A stretch of 64,000 nt of DNA from Phytophthora colocasiae (lineage: Eukaryota; Oomycota; Peronosporomycetes; Peronosporales; Peronosporaceae). The DNA lies in assembly GCA_018806915.1 (NCBI GenBank), contig JAGKQI010000052.1:1240001-1304000 (forward strand). The letters run 5' to 3'. Below, one piece after another: positions 55,866-64,000 of the stretch. How positions within the stretch are numbered: position 1 is the first letter of the stretch; each line of letters opens with the position of its first letter. A program made the position numbers and the translations under genes. The notes beneath the pieces are model-generated. The model saw only the letters and a list, made by a program, of their open reading frames with translations. It did not search any database and had not been told where the DNA came from.

Positions 55866-56466
55866 GGATGGATGGCAGTATTTGGTACGTGGTATTGGAC
55901 AATAGATTGTATTGATTGTTTTTGTATTGTGCAGCTTGTATCACTCAGATGTAAGTTTATGCCTCACATCATGGGAAGAAGTACCGTTCGGAGTTAGTGT
56001 CTGCGCTGTGAAATGGTCCTCATCTCGTCCTGGCGTATTCTACGCCTCATTCTCCGATGGAACTGTGCTCATTTGGGATTTGGTGGAATGCACAAGCGTA
56101 CGTAGCAATCTCTCGCCAATCTTTCGTACTAAACCTCACCAGCTCTTGTCTGTTCTATAGGGACCAACGCTAACACATGAACTGGACGCTCTGAAGGATA
56201 TTTCACCTGTCGAATTGGCCTCGTCCTTGTTTCCCTTGGTGCTTTCGTACGTCGACTTGTGTCAGTGTGATAAACTTCGAAGCTAATTGTTGTTTTTTAC
56301 CAATAGATCCGACAAAATGCGGACATCTCGACCTGCCATTGCTTGGCGAATCGCCTCGAGTGTATCTCCCTTCCAGTTCTCCATCTATGAATTGGGGCCA
56401 GAATTCACCGTTCGCAGCTCAACAGAGCAGCAGAATGTAGCAAAAGTGCTAACATATATTCTTTGA
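55866..56466 (+). pseudogene. Duplicated last exons of the dynein intermediate chain gene
   Basis: From about 55866 the sequence repeats the end of exon 2 through exon 5 of the dynein gene (copy of about 52848-53459) with few changes. The corresponding exons are 55935-56097, 56161-56246 and roughly 56306-56466, with splice sites kept and a slightly shorter intron 2. No 5' exons are present, so no complete product can be made. It is joined on its left to a CRN fragment. Confidence 0.85.
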
Positions 56467-56476
56467 AAATAAAGGG

Positions 56477-59400
56477 TTAGCCCCGAATACTGGAAGTTGA
56501 AGCTGACCACGCACTCTCTCGTAGCAGCCTCGCGTAGACTCCGTCTCTGATCTGGAACAGCTCCGAATGTGTACCGAAGTCCACAACCTTCCCACTTTCC
56601 AGTACGTAGATCACATCTGCATTCCTCACAGTCGCAGATTCAGACGGGTGAGCTGCAATCACAGTCGTTCGACGTACACGTTGAGCTACAATAGTGTCCA
56701 GAGCTTGCTGCACAACGATTTTCTCGCTCTCATTGCCCATTGATCTCGTGGGATCATCAAGCAGAAGAAGACGTGCGTCTTGTAGTACACTACGAGCCAG
56801 AGCGATACGTTGTCGTTGACTGGGTGTGAGTTGAAGTGGACCACCAACACGCGTCGAGTATCCATCAGGAAGCCGAGAGATGAAGGCGTGGGCATGTGCC
56901 ACTTCAGCAGCAGCAACAATCATCTCCAATGTGGGTGGAGCAGCCATTCCGAACGCAATATTCTCAGCTATTGTGCCCAGGAACAAGGTAGGCTCTGAGC
57001 TGATGAAGCTGATCTGAGCACGAAGCCAATTCACATCCAAAGTACGTAGATCCACTCCATCTAGCAATATCCGACCGCCGGTATCTGGTAGGGTGTAGAA
57101 GCCTTCGAGAAGAGCGAAGATTGTGGACAATCCTGCTCCTCGAGGTCCACACAAGGCCACAGTTTGTCCGGCTGAAATGCGGAGAGTCAAACCATTGAGA
57201 ACTGGAGTATTTGGGCTGGAGAAGGAGAAAAACACGTCTTGAAACGTGACACTGCCTCGTGGTATGGGGCTTTGTGGCAGTGGATCTCTGTCATCATCTT
57301 CAGATGAAGAATTGGCTTGATTAGAGAGAATAGCAGCGTCACGTAAGGTGAAAATATTGGCTCCAGCTTGCAACGTGTCGTCGGTTCTGGTCAGCCAAGC
57401 TACTGCAAGCCCCAAGGAGAGAGTGGATACAATCATAATCACGAGAGATCGAGCCAATTCATGCACTGTCGCGTCTCCAAAGTTCACGAGAACGCCACTC
57501 AACCAACAGGATAAAGCACATGTAGCCATCATCACGACCGAGCTGAAGCCACGTCCTACAGCTTCAAGGTGAACTTTACGTCGGATTTTCTGCAATGGAC
57601 GGTGCAAAAGGCCGTCAAAACTCGAACACCAAGAGCTCTCAAGCCCCAACATCACCACATCTCTACGGTTGCGCAGTGCTTCATCCACGTGAACTTGTAC
57701 AGCTTCCTCATTGTCAAGTATTGGAGGATTGAGTTGCTTCTGCTTGTCGATGGATTCTCCAATGAGTAGAAGCGGTAGAGCAGCAAGAAGAACGAGGGAG
57801 AGTAACCAACTTCCTCTCCAAAATGCTACAGTCAAGGTAGCAGCCACAGTGGACGCTACTTGGAGCTTGTACCCTTGCTTTCGGCCGATTGCTAGGGAAG
57901 CAATTGAAGATTGAGTGGCAATAGATTCCATCAATACTTTTGGATTGTTCTCCGGCGCAGCGAAAAAGCTCAAAGGCTGAGCCAACAGTGAGCTGAAATG
58001 GACATCTCGAATGTGGGATGCCACTCGTTCAGCCGCTGCGTCAAGACAGAAAAGTTGGAGGCTCTGGAAGACCACGACCACCGAAGCTCCAGCACTCAAT
58101 ACAAGTCCGTATCTCGTAATCAGAGGACGGAGTGTTTCCACTAGAGTTACAGCATCCAGAGACGTCAGATACGTCGTGTAGTGCTGCAGCATATCTGCCA
58201 ACATCTCACCAATCAAGAAACCCAACGCAGGTCCTGCTAATCCAACGAAGACGGAAGTTACCAATCCAATCGCCAAAAGTTTTCGTTCCGGTCGAGCCAA
58301 AGCTTTAATATCCCGCTTCGTGAGTTTCGTAGGGGACGTAAGAGCAGCTCCAGTTGTCTGTGGCCGTTGTTTAGGTGTTGAGACGTCCAATAGATTGTAA
58401 TCTGGGGCAATACTGGGCTGTATGAGGTGTAGACGGCGGTAAAAACTGTTGCCACGCTGCAAAAGCTCCACGTGTGTACCTTGTTCTACGACTTTGCCAG
58501 CTTCCAATACCACAATCTTATCGGAGTATTGTACCGCTGTAGCTCTCACTTGGCTCGTACACAACAACATAGACGTCGTCGTAGCTCCGTTAAATCTCGA
58601 TAATAATTCTTGCGGACTAAGAGTCATTTCATCGATCAACAGAAGCTTCGGGTCACGAATTAAAGCTCGAGCCAATGCAATCCTTTGTCGTTGTTGTAAA
58701 GTCAATTGGACATCTCCAACGCGCGTATTGTATCCATCCGGTAGCGACAGGATGAATTCATGGACGTCTGCACGTTGTGCAGCGTTGATCACCCGCTCTT
58801 CAAGCTGATCTGTACCTCGTCCACTCAATTCTCGCAATACTACAATTCCCATCGTGATATTGTCGAAGATTGACGCTCGGAACAGCGTGACGTTCTGGTT
58901 GACAACCCCCAATTGCGCTCGCATCCAAGTAGGATCAAGTGCGTTCGCTTCTCTTCCGTCCAGGAGAATTAACCCTTGTGAAGGTTCGTACAGCCTTGTT
59001 AACAGTGCCAACAGTGTAGATTTCCCCGCCCCAGTTCCTCCAACTACTGCAACACATTCTCCAGCTAAAACCGATAAGTTGCAACCCCTCAATACCGGAC
59101 AGCGAGGTTGAGAAGGGTATTGAAAATGTAGATCCACAACCATCACAGCACCGGAACATGTCGCCGGACGAGGTAATGGCTTCATCACACCATTGCTATA
59201 GCGTCCAGGAGTTTCCAACACTGTAAAGAGCTCTCCAGCAGCTTCTTTAGCTCGTTTCACTGCTGAAAAACTCGGAATGAACTGTCCCAATGCGTGACTT
59301 CCGATGATCACACACAAGAACGTCTCGAACACGTTACTTGGCTCCGTTTCTGCTTCATACACCTTCTTCCCACCATACCAAAGACCGATTGCACTCATAG

Positions 59401-60550
59401 CCCATAACGTTCCGGTTAAAGTGGCTTGACGAGCTGCTTGTTGACCATGAAGTAGAACACGTTCACGTTCTTTTATCCGGACACGAAGCGCGTGTTTCTC
59501 TCGTACTCGACGTTGGGCATTCAAAGCCAATAGAAGCTGCATATTTCCTAGAGCTTCAGCTGCTACAGCGTCCGCTTCATTGTCACTCTCTGGTTCTTTT
59601 CGGCTTGAAGCTCCGATAGCAAGGACGACCACGGGAGCTACAGAAGTGATCGCAAGGGTTAAATCCCAGAGCGTCAGGAAACCGAAAACGAAGCTCCCAA
59701 TACACTGGAGCGAATATCTGCACATGAATCCAAGCTCTGGTCCAAGACGACGAATAGCTTGAGCTTGACGTGTGAATTCTTGACCTAGAGACGTCACGAA
59801 CGTCTTGTTGAGGTCGAACCAGGGCTGGTTCAAGTCCAGAAGCAAATGCCGCAATACTTGATCCCTTAATGACCGTTGAAGCCTCTCTGCTGCATGAGAA
59901 AGACACAAATGAGCAGCGTAAGCGGTGATTCCAAGAGCCAGAGCCAACAGCATCAATGTGAGAGCTGCAAAGTCCACATCATGTCGATCGAACGGAGTGA
60001 AAGCCTTGATCGCAGTAGCCACTGCTTTAGGAGTTAACCCCCATAAAACTCCATGAATCAAAGCAGCTAGTAGCCCCATACCGAACACGAACAAGTCCCG
60101 ACTTGAAAGAAGAGAGAACAGTTGAGAGAACGAGACGGAATTCTTCTTCTTTTTCTCTTCTCGTTCTTCAATTGCTTCTCGTCCTTGACGAAATTCTCGA
60201 AGAGCATCTGCAATTGCAGTAGTTGATTGAGAATCCCAAGCCACTCGGGTAGAAGGAGCGACTACACCGGTAGTAGGGATCATCCGTTTAACAGATTCTA
60301 CAGGCATCGACAACAGCGCGTAGTCTCCTCGACTGGAATTGGAGTCCAGATCATCCACATCAACTTCTCGATCATCGCTGTCATCGAAGATTTGGCTGCT
60401 GTTGAAGCTGCAGAGGCTGTCGGTACCTGCGAAATTGCTGCTGTAGCTACTGGAGAAGCTCCCGCGTCCTCCTCTTGGATGTGGAGGTCCAGGAGTTACA
60501 GATAGAGATGGCAACTCCATTGTTCGGTCGAGAAGACGTTCGTCCCGCAT
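56477..60550 (-). CDS. ABCB (multidrug-resistance/P-glycoprotein-type) full transporter with degenerate ATP sites
   Basis: From the first true ATG (60550) about 1357 residues (a second ATG, MELPSLSV, at 60520; upstream only GTG). Order TMD1-NBD1-TMD2-NBD2, no extra N-terminal membrane domain, fitting ABCB. NBD1: Walker A GGTGAGKST (~503), signature region LTLQQRQRIALARAL in place of LSGGQ, Walker B LLLIDEMT. NBD2: Walker A-like GPRGAGLST (~1133), in which leucine replaces the essential lysine, signature LTPSQRQRIALARS, and LLLLDDPT with Asp in the catalytic Glu position, then IAAHPSE as H-loop. Family members export hydrophobic compounds or peptides. These substitutions suggest one dead or regulatory ATP site. 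The gene is open and intronless. It converges on the duplicated dynein 3' end with about 10 bp between stops. Confidence 0.88.
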   Translation of the reverse strand: MRDERLLDRTMELPSLSVTPGPPHPRGGRGSFSSSYSSNFAGTDSLCSFNSSQIFDDSDDREVDVDDLDSNSSRGDYALLSMPVESVKRMIPTTGVVAPSTRVAWDSQSTTAIADALREFRQGREAIEEREEKKKKNSVSFSQLFSLLSSRDLFVFGMGLLAALIHGVLWGLTPKAVATAIKAFTPFDRHDVDFAALTLMLLALALGITAYAAHLCLSHAAERLQRSLRDQVLRHLLLDLNQPWFDLNKTFVTSLGQEFTRQAQAIRRLGPELGFMCRYSLQCIGSFVFGFLTLWDLTLAITSVAPVVVLAIGASSRKEPESDNEADAVAAEALGNMQLLLALNAQRRVREKHALRVRIKERERVLLHGQQAARQATLTGTLWAMSAIGLWYGGKKVYEAETEPSNVFETFLCVIIGSHALGQFIPSFSAVKRAKEAAGELFTVLETPGRYSNGVMKPLPRPATCSGAVMVVDLHFQYPSQPRCPVLRGCNLSVLAGECVAVVGGTGAGKSTLLALLTRLYEPSQGLILLDGREANALDPTWMRAQLGVVNQNVTLFRASIFDNITMGIVVLRELSGRGTDQLEERVINAAQRADVHEFILSLPDGYNTRVGDVQLTLQQRQRIALARALIRDPKLLLIDEMTLSPQELLSRFNGATTTSMLLCTSQVRATAVQYSDKIVVLEAGKVVEQGTHVELLQRGNSFYRRLHLIQPSIAPDYNLLDVSTPKQRPQTTGAALTSPTKLTKRDIKALARPERKLLAIGLVTSVFVGLAGPALGFLIGEMLADMLQHYTTYLTSLDAVTLVETLRPLITRYGLVLSAGASVVVVFQSLQLFCLDAAAERVASHIRDVHFSSLLAQPLSFFAAPENNPKVLMESIATQSSIASLAIGRKQGYKLQVASTVAATLTVAFWRGSWLLSLVLLAALPLLLIGESIDKQKQLNPPILDNEEAVQVHVDEALRNRRDVVMLGLESSWCSSFDGLLHRPLQKIRRKVHLEAVGRGFSSVVMMATCALSCWLSGVLVNFGDATVHELARSLVIMIVSTLSLGLAVAWLTRTDDTLQAGANIFTLRDAAILSNQANSSSEDDDRDPLPQSPIPRGSVTFQDVFFSFSSPNTPVLNGLTLRISAGQTVALCGPRGAGLSTIFALLEGFYTLPDTGGRILLDGVDLRTLDVNWLRAQISFISSEPTLFLGTIAENIAFGMAAPPTLEMIVAAAEVAHAHAFISRLPDGYSTRVGGPLQLTPSQRQRIALARSVLQDARLLLLDDPTRSMGNESEKIVVQQALDTIVAQRVRRTTVIAAHPSESATVRNADVIYVLESGKVVDFGTHSELFQIRDGVYARLLRESAWSASTSSIRG

Positions 60551-60845
60551 GGATAGAAGCGGGTTAATTCCACAATGGACATGTATAAACGAAGCTTCTC
60601 TCTTGTCGACATCCACGGGACAGTGGCACGTTGAGTAACTCGCGGCATCTTGGACAAGAACCACCCAAGGACAACGGATGTAGCCATCAAGTCAGTAGAA
60701 AGAGTCGGTACGTTTCGGTGGTCGTATGACGGTGCTGGGGTGGGGAGATCAAGAGAAATAACTCGTAGTGGATCTCTCCAAAGATTTAATCTGTGTTGAG
60801 TAGAAGACATGTTATTAGCAGATAAATACTTGCTGGTCGTAGCAG

Positions 60846-61076
60846 TTAATGCAGTTGTGTTGCTGCTAGAAGGAGGAGTAATCCGTCGTTGATGAACTCA
60901 ATCGCGAGTATGAACAAGTAGATGATGGCGATGGAAACAACCGTGAAAAAAACGCCCAAACGGACATTCTGCTGGAGCGTTCGGGTCTCGACTTGTTCCT
61001 GCTTGTCGCCTTTGTCTTCAATGATCATCACTGTCACTTCATCCAGAGAGAGTGGCGTCACCTGGTGGGTCTTCAT
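60846..61076 (-). CDS. Small membrane protein, 76 aa (paralog 1)
   Basis: A 76-residue protein: polar N-terminal half (VTVMIIEDKGDKQEQVETRT), then a hydrophobic stretch GVFFTVVSIAIIYLFILAIE, a short polar turn (FINDG) and LLLLLAATQ. This gives one strong and one short membrane segment. It aligns end to end with the neighbouring 76-residue protein at 61419-61649, so the two are tandem duplicates. Both have oomycete-like initiators upstream, which supports real expression. I do not recognise the family. No signal peptide or catalytic motif is visible. It could be a small regulatory membrane peptide, but nothing shows this. Confidence 0.65.
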   Translation of the reverse strand: MKTHQVTPLSLDEVTVMIIEDKGDKQEQVETRTLQQNVRLGVFFTVVSIAIIYLFILAIEFINDGLLLLLAATQLH

Positions 61077-61099
61077 TGTCAGTGTGTTGGAGAGCTGGT

Positions 61100-61114
61100 G
61101 AATTCGTAAATGAG
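61100..61114 (-). promoter_or_regulatory. Initiator plus flanking element of small membrane gene 1
   Basis: On the minus strand CTCATTTACGAATTC matches the oomycete core promoter pattern (CTCATTYYNCAWTTT) at almost every position, about 25-40 bases before ATG 61076. Confidence 0.5.
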
Positions 61115-61418
61115 GTCGTTAGCATCAAGGGTGGAAGGACGGAGCTTGATTCGGACCAGACGTGATCTGTTTGGACTTCATGATGTCCACCACGGAGCAT
61201 AAACTGCACTGGCACACGGCAAGTGCCAACACCATCAGGAATTCTTGGTGGAGTACATGTACGCTCAACATTTTATAACTATGACGCACTGAAGTTTAAT
61301 CGATCACGTGGCACTAGTGCCGTCTCAAGACCGATTGAGAAGTCAGTACGATAGGGGGGGATAGGAAGTTTTCGTGTTGAAAGGGTTAAATACTGTTACG
61401 TTGGTGGTGAAGTGTTGC

Positions 61419-61649
61419 TCACTGTCGCGTGAGGACCAGTAGGAGTGCGAACACGTCTCCGAAGAAGGTGACGGAGGCGACGCAGCCGTACAGGCATCCG
61501 GACGACACAAGCGTGTACAGGAGCCCCAGGATGACCTTATGCTTGAGATTCGACTGTGCGGTGATGACCTCCGTCTTGTCGTCGTCTTTGGACGGGAACA
61601 CGACAATTTGCACGTCGTTGGGTGCCGTCATGGGAGTGATCTGAGCCAT
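61419..61649 (-). CDS. Small membrane protein, 76 aa (paralog 2)
   Basis: 76 residues, same length and layout as its neighbour: a polar N-terminus (VVFPSKDDDKTEVITAQ), then ILGLLYTLVSSGCLYGCVAS, a turn FFGD and VFALLLVLTRQ. Shared positions include the VTP/ITPM N-terminus, DK followed by V-T, LG-x-x-YT-x-VS and the final LLL. ATG 61649 is the first Met and an initiator-like element precedes it. Function unknown. The pair may be a fast-evolving lineage-specific family. Confidence 0.65.
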   Translation of the reverse strand: MAQITPMTAPNDVQIVVFPSKDDDKTEVITAQSNLKHKVILGLLYTLVSSGCLYGCVASVTFFGDVFALLLVLTRQ

Positions 61650-61683
61650 TTTAGAACTGGTGGGAGCGTGTGCTGAAGCGGGT

Positions 61684-61697
61684 AAATTCGCGAGTGA
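61684..61697 (-). promoter_or_regulatory. Initiator plus flanking element of small membrane gene 2
   Basis: On the minus strand TCACTCGCGAATTT lies about 35-50 bases before the ATG at 61649. It matches the initiator/flanking pattern at most positions and resembles the element before the paralog. Confidence 0.45.
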
Positions 61698-61912
61698 TGT
61701 TTGGTCTCAGGCTGCGGTCGAAAAACGCCCGCAAATCGATGATCGTCTCGGCACGGATGTCCACGGAGTTGGGGCATAAACAACGTCTTGTGACGCACGG
61801 CTGATGATGATGTGTTTGCGGTGCCGGTTCTGAACCACTTCAATGTGGAACATTGTGTGAATTCTAAGCGACTTCTTTGATCTTACAGTATCATACATGG
61901 GGCTATAAACAC

Positions 61913-64000
61913 TTAGGAGAGCAGGTCAGGGTACGGGAAGGAGGCGTTGGAGAGGTGGTCGGGCATGGCTGAGAACTGAATGGGCGACGCGGTGCCGGAC
62001 GGAGACGTTGGCGTGGCGGTTTTACGTGCCAACTGCAGGTGCAGATGCTGGAACTGCTGGCGCGCGCGGAAGGCGTTGGCCTGCATCTGCTGCATCCCGT
62101 GCAGCTCCTGGATCTGCGCAGCGTAGCTGGCGTGAAGCTGCTGAAGCTTGGCTGCAAGTTGTTTCTTCTGCCGCCGCTTGAGCTGCTTGCGCTTGAGGTA
62201 GTCATGCGCCACGGTGCGGCGCCAGTTCATGACGGACGAGGACTTCTTTGGATGCGAGGGCGGCGCACAACAGTCCGGATGCTTGTAGATGCGCGCGCGT
62301 TCGGACAGGAAGTTCATCTTGAGCCGTTCGTTCTGGTGCGAAAACTGCAGCAACAGGCTCGTCTGTTCGGCGGTAGCAACAGCCAGATCAGCCTCGATGT
62401 CTACATCCGCGTTGGCCATCATGACGTCAGCACTGCTTGAAGCAGAGCTAGCGTACTGGTACATGGTTGCTGCCAGAAGTGATCCCTTGTCACTCACGAG
62501 AGGAACGGACACGAACTCCGGCTCGTACTGCTCCAGCTGCTCCAGCTCTTCATCCAGCTCGGCATCTTCTTCTACGAGCTTGGTGACCTCCACTTGGTTG
62601 TTCTCCGCCGGCTTTTCATCGACCTCTGCCTTTTCAGCACGTGGCGAGGGCTTCTTCGACCCTGGTCGGCCTCGCTTGGAAGCCTTCTTCGTCTGCTCCT
62701 TAGCCACGTCTTGGAGGTCATCATCCGCCTTTTCGATGTCGGCGAACAAAGCTTGCGCCTTCATACGGTGTGTGGCCTTCTTTCCCTTGGGCTTGCTCTC
62801 CGCTTGGTTGTTCGAGCTCAACTGAGCCAAAACTGCTGCCGCATCGACGGCGGAATCCGTGAGCTCCTCCTGGCTCGAGCGAGCCTTGGATGCGGCAGGT
62901 GGAGGAGTCCACTCCAGCTCCTTCAGCGCCAGCAACTGCCTCTCCACCCTCGTCAATCCAGGCTGCTCAGGGGTGTTGGGATTCGAAGAGCCTGATGAAG
63001 ACGAGATCGACACGACGGGAGACGCTGTGCTTGTCGATAACTTGTTATGCTTGGGAGTCGTCACCGCTGCACCATCACTCGTTTTCTCCTTTTCTTCAGA
63101 GACACTGAGCTTCTTAGGCTTGACGGACTTGTGCGGTACGTTCTTCATCGTTTTCTCTCCGGATTCCGAAGACTTGGACGCACTTTCTAGTCGACTGCGC
63201 TTGGCCTTCCGTCCTGCTTCTTGGGGCTTCGACGCCATCTCTTGACGAGTGCGCTTGTGCGATTTATCGTGCTTCTTGTGACGCTGGGGCTTATCCTTGG
63301 TTGCCTCAACCTCCGAGTCGCTGCTGTCACTTTCATCCGAGCTGCTCTCCGCTCCACCGAGGTCTCTCACGACGCTGCGCAGATCGCTCTTGACTTGAGA
63401 ATACTCCTTCTTCTGCTGATTGCGGTGCAAGAAAGCTTCCAAACTACGCACGAGAAGCTGCTCCTGGTTGGCAGCCACGACCATCCATTTCTCCTTCTCT
63501 GTCTTGGGCAGAGGGAGAACTGCTAGCAGCCCGCTGGTATTCACCCGCGTAAGATCCGAGAATTGCGCTTGGAAATCCAGCGACGGGTCTACGAAGAACT
63601 GCTCGTAGCCTTCAATGTAGTCGAGTGGTGTGGCCATTCCTGTTTCCTTCTTGGGCTGGTGAAAGAACACGCTGCCATCACTGCACATGCCCACAGTGAA
63701 GGGCGATGCATCCTGTCCAGCGATTTTACTCACAGTTCGCATGTGACGTTGGCTACTCGAGTCTTCAGCTCCACGTCGGCGGCTTCCACGGGGATTCCAT
63801 GCACGCAGCGAGCTCGCATTTCGGAGGTTGAGAGCTGCTTCACGTTGGGCACGCTGCTCCTTAGCCGACAGCGGGAGATCCAAGTCCATACGAACAGTAG
63901 ACTGGAGGTCGACAACTGCCAGGGACTCACTGCCGCCGTACGCAAAGTCTCCATACACTGCGACGGTATCAACTGTCTGCTTGACATCTGTGTGGGATTT
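61913..64000 (-). CDS. Large nuclear-type protein, C-terminal part, WD-like start and disordered tail (partial)
   Basis: The frame is open from the right edge of the window to the stop at 61913. The apparent start at 63958 is a GTG preceded by open codons (TVAVYGDFAYGG), so the true start lies outside. The first ~170 residues have propeller-like phrases (YGDFAYGGSESLAVVDL, FTVGMCSDGSVFF) as in WD-repeat proteins. Then come a long Lys/Ser/Glu-rich disordered region with nuclear-localisation-like clusters (KKHDKSHKRTRQ), and a basic coiled coil (LKRKQLKRRQKKQLAAKLQQ) near the end. The layout recalls general transcription factor IIIC WD subunits, but I cannot confirm that. Probably nuclear. Confidence 0.6.
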   Translation of the reverse strand, partial: KSHTDVKQTVDTVAVYGDFAYGGSESLAVVDLQSTVRMDLDLPLSAKEQRAQREAALNLRNASSLRAWNPRGSRRRGAEDSSSQRHMRTVSKIAGQDASPFTVGMCSDGSVFFHQPKKETGMATPLDYIEGYEQFFVDPSLDFQAQFSDLTRVNTSGLLAVLPLPKTEKEKWMVVAANQEQLLVRSLEAFLHRNQQKKEYSQVKSDLRSVVRDLGGAESSSDESDSSDSEVEATKDKPQRHKKHDKSHKRTRQEMASKPQEAGRKAKRSRLESASKSSESGEKTMKNVPHKSVKPKKLSVSEEKEKTSDGAAVTTPKHNKLSTSTASPVVSISSSSGSSNPNTPEQPGLTRVERQLLALKELEWTPPPAASKARSSQEELTDSAVDAAAVLAQLSSNNQAESKPKGKKATHRMKAQALFADIEKADDDLQDVAKEQTKKASKRGRPGSKKPSPRAEKAEVDEKPAENNQVEVTKLVEEDAELDEELEQLEQYEPEFVSVPLVSDKGSLLAATMYQYASSASSSADVMMANADVDIEADLAVATAEQTSLLLQFSHQNERLKMNFLSERARIYKHPDCCAPPSHPKKSSSVMNWRRTVAHDYLKRKQLKRRQKKQLAAKLQQLHASYAAQIQELHGMQQMQANAFRARQQFQHLHLQLARKTATPTSPSGTASPIQFSAMPDHLSNASFPYPDLLS

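Overview
This is nuclear DNA from an oomycete, most likely Phytophthora or a close relative. The supporting signs are Crinkler (CRN) effector genes with an LFLAK-type N-terminus, oomycete-style bZIP proteins, a tandem family of pleiotropic-drug-resistance (PDR/ABCG) transporters, short 60-70 bp introns, a flagellar dynein-2 subunit (zoospores), and a dense mix of Crypton, Mutator-like, piggyBac, hAT and Ty3/gypsy remnants. Genes in the right third are compact and mostly intronless.

Positions 1-43400 are a PDR transporter array built by duplication. The ancestral unit appears to have been [Crypton, minus] - [ABC, minus] <divergent 1.3 kb spacer> [ABC, plus]. One copy of the unit occupies 1-14834 and a second 20348-38897. 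In the first, the Crypton-5'end/ABC(minus) part is duplicated again (copies A and B), and the plus copy (C) is cut short by gypsy integrase sequence. The second holds copy D (minus) and copy E (plus). A seventh, short ABC fragment lies at 17803-18396 and a more diverged intact paralog, F, lies downstream of E. Only E (34842-38897) and F (39302-43357) look functional. A, B, C, D and the fragment carry frameshifts, lost starts, stops, insertions or truncation.

The second unit has taken three separate transposon hits, and the first unit preserves the empty or pre-insertion sequence for two of them: a piggyBac deletion derivative (TTAA duplication) behind D, a 2-kb Mutator-like element carrying an RS-repeat reading frame inside NBD1 of D (10-bp duplication), and a 2.5-kb hAT element (8-bp duplication) in the D/E divergent spacer. 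Between the units (14835-20347) lies degenerate transposon debris, including a MULE transposase remnant, a long foldback element and a hexapeptide-repeat tract.

Positions 43400-48200 hold oomycete transcription-factor-like genes: two related bZIP genes, both apparently broken, a small zinc-ribbon protein, and a larger bZIP-like relative with one frameshift. Positions 48200-56470 hold a CRN / dynein-2 intermediate chain / CRN segmental duplication. It contains one decayed CRN, an inverted CRN scrap, an intact five-exon dynein gene, a long intact CRN with P-loop NTPase and nuclease-like domains, then another CRN scrap fused to a duplicate of the last exons of the dynein gene. Positions 56477-64000, all minus strand, hold a full-length ABCB-type transporter with degenerate ATP-site motifs, two tandem paralogous 76-residue membrane proteins sharing an oomycete-type initiator, and the 3' part of a large WD-like protein that runs off the window.

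Functionally the window joins drug and toxin export (PDR, ABCB), secreted host-manipulating effectors (CRN) and transcription factors in a gene-duplicating, transposon-rich neighbourhood. Many frameshifts are single-base, and without reads I cannot always separate decay from sequencing error. Where two copies share the same change I treat it as real.
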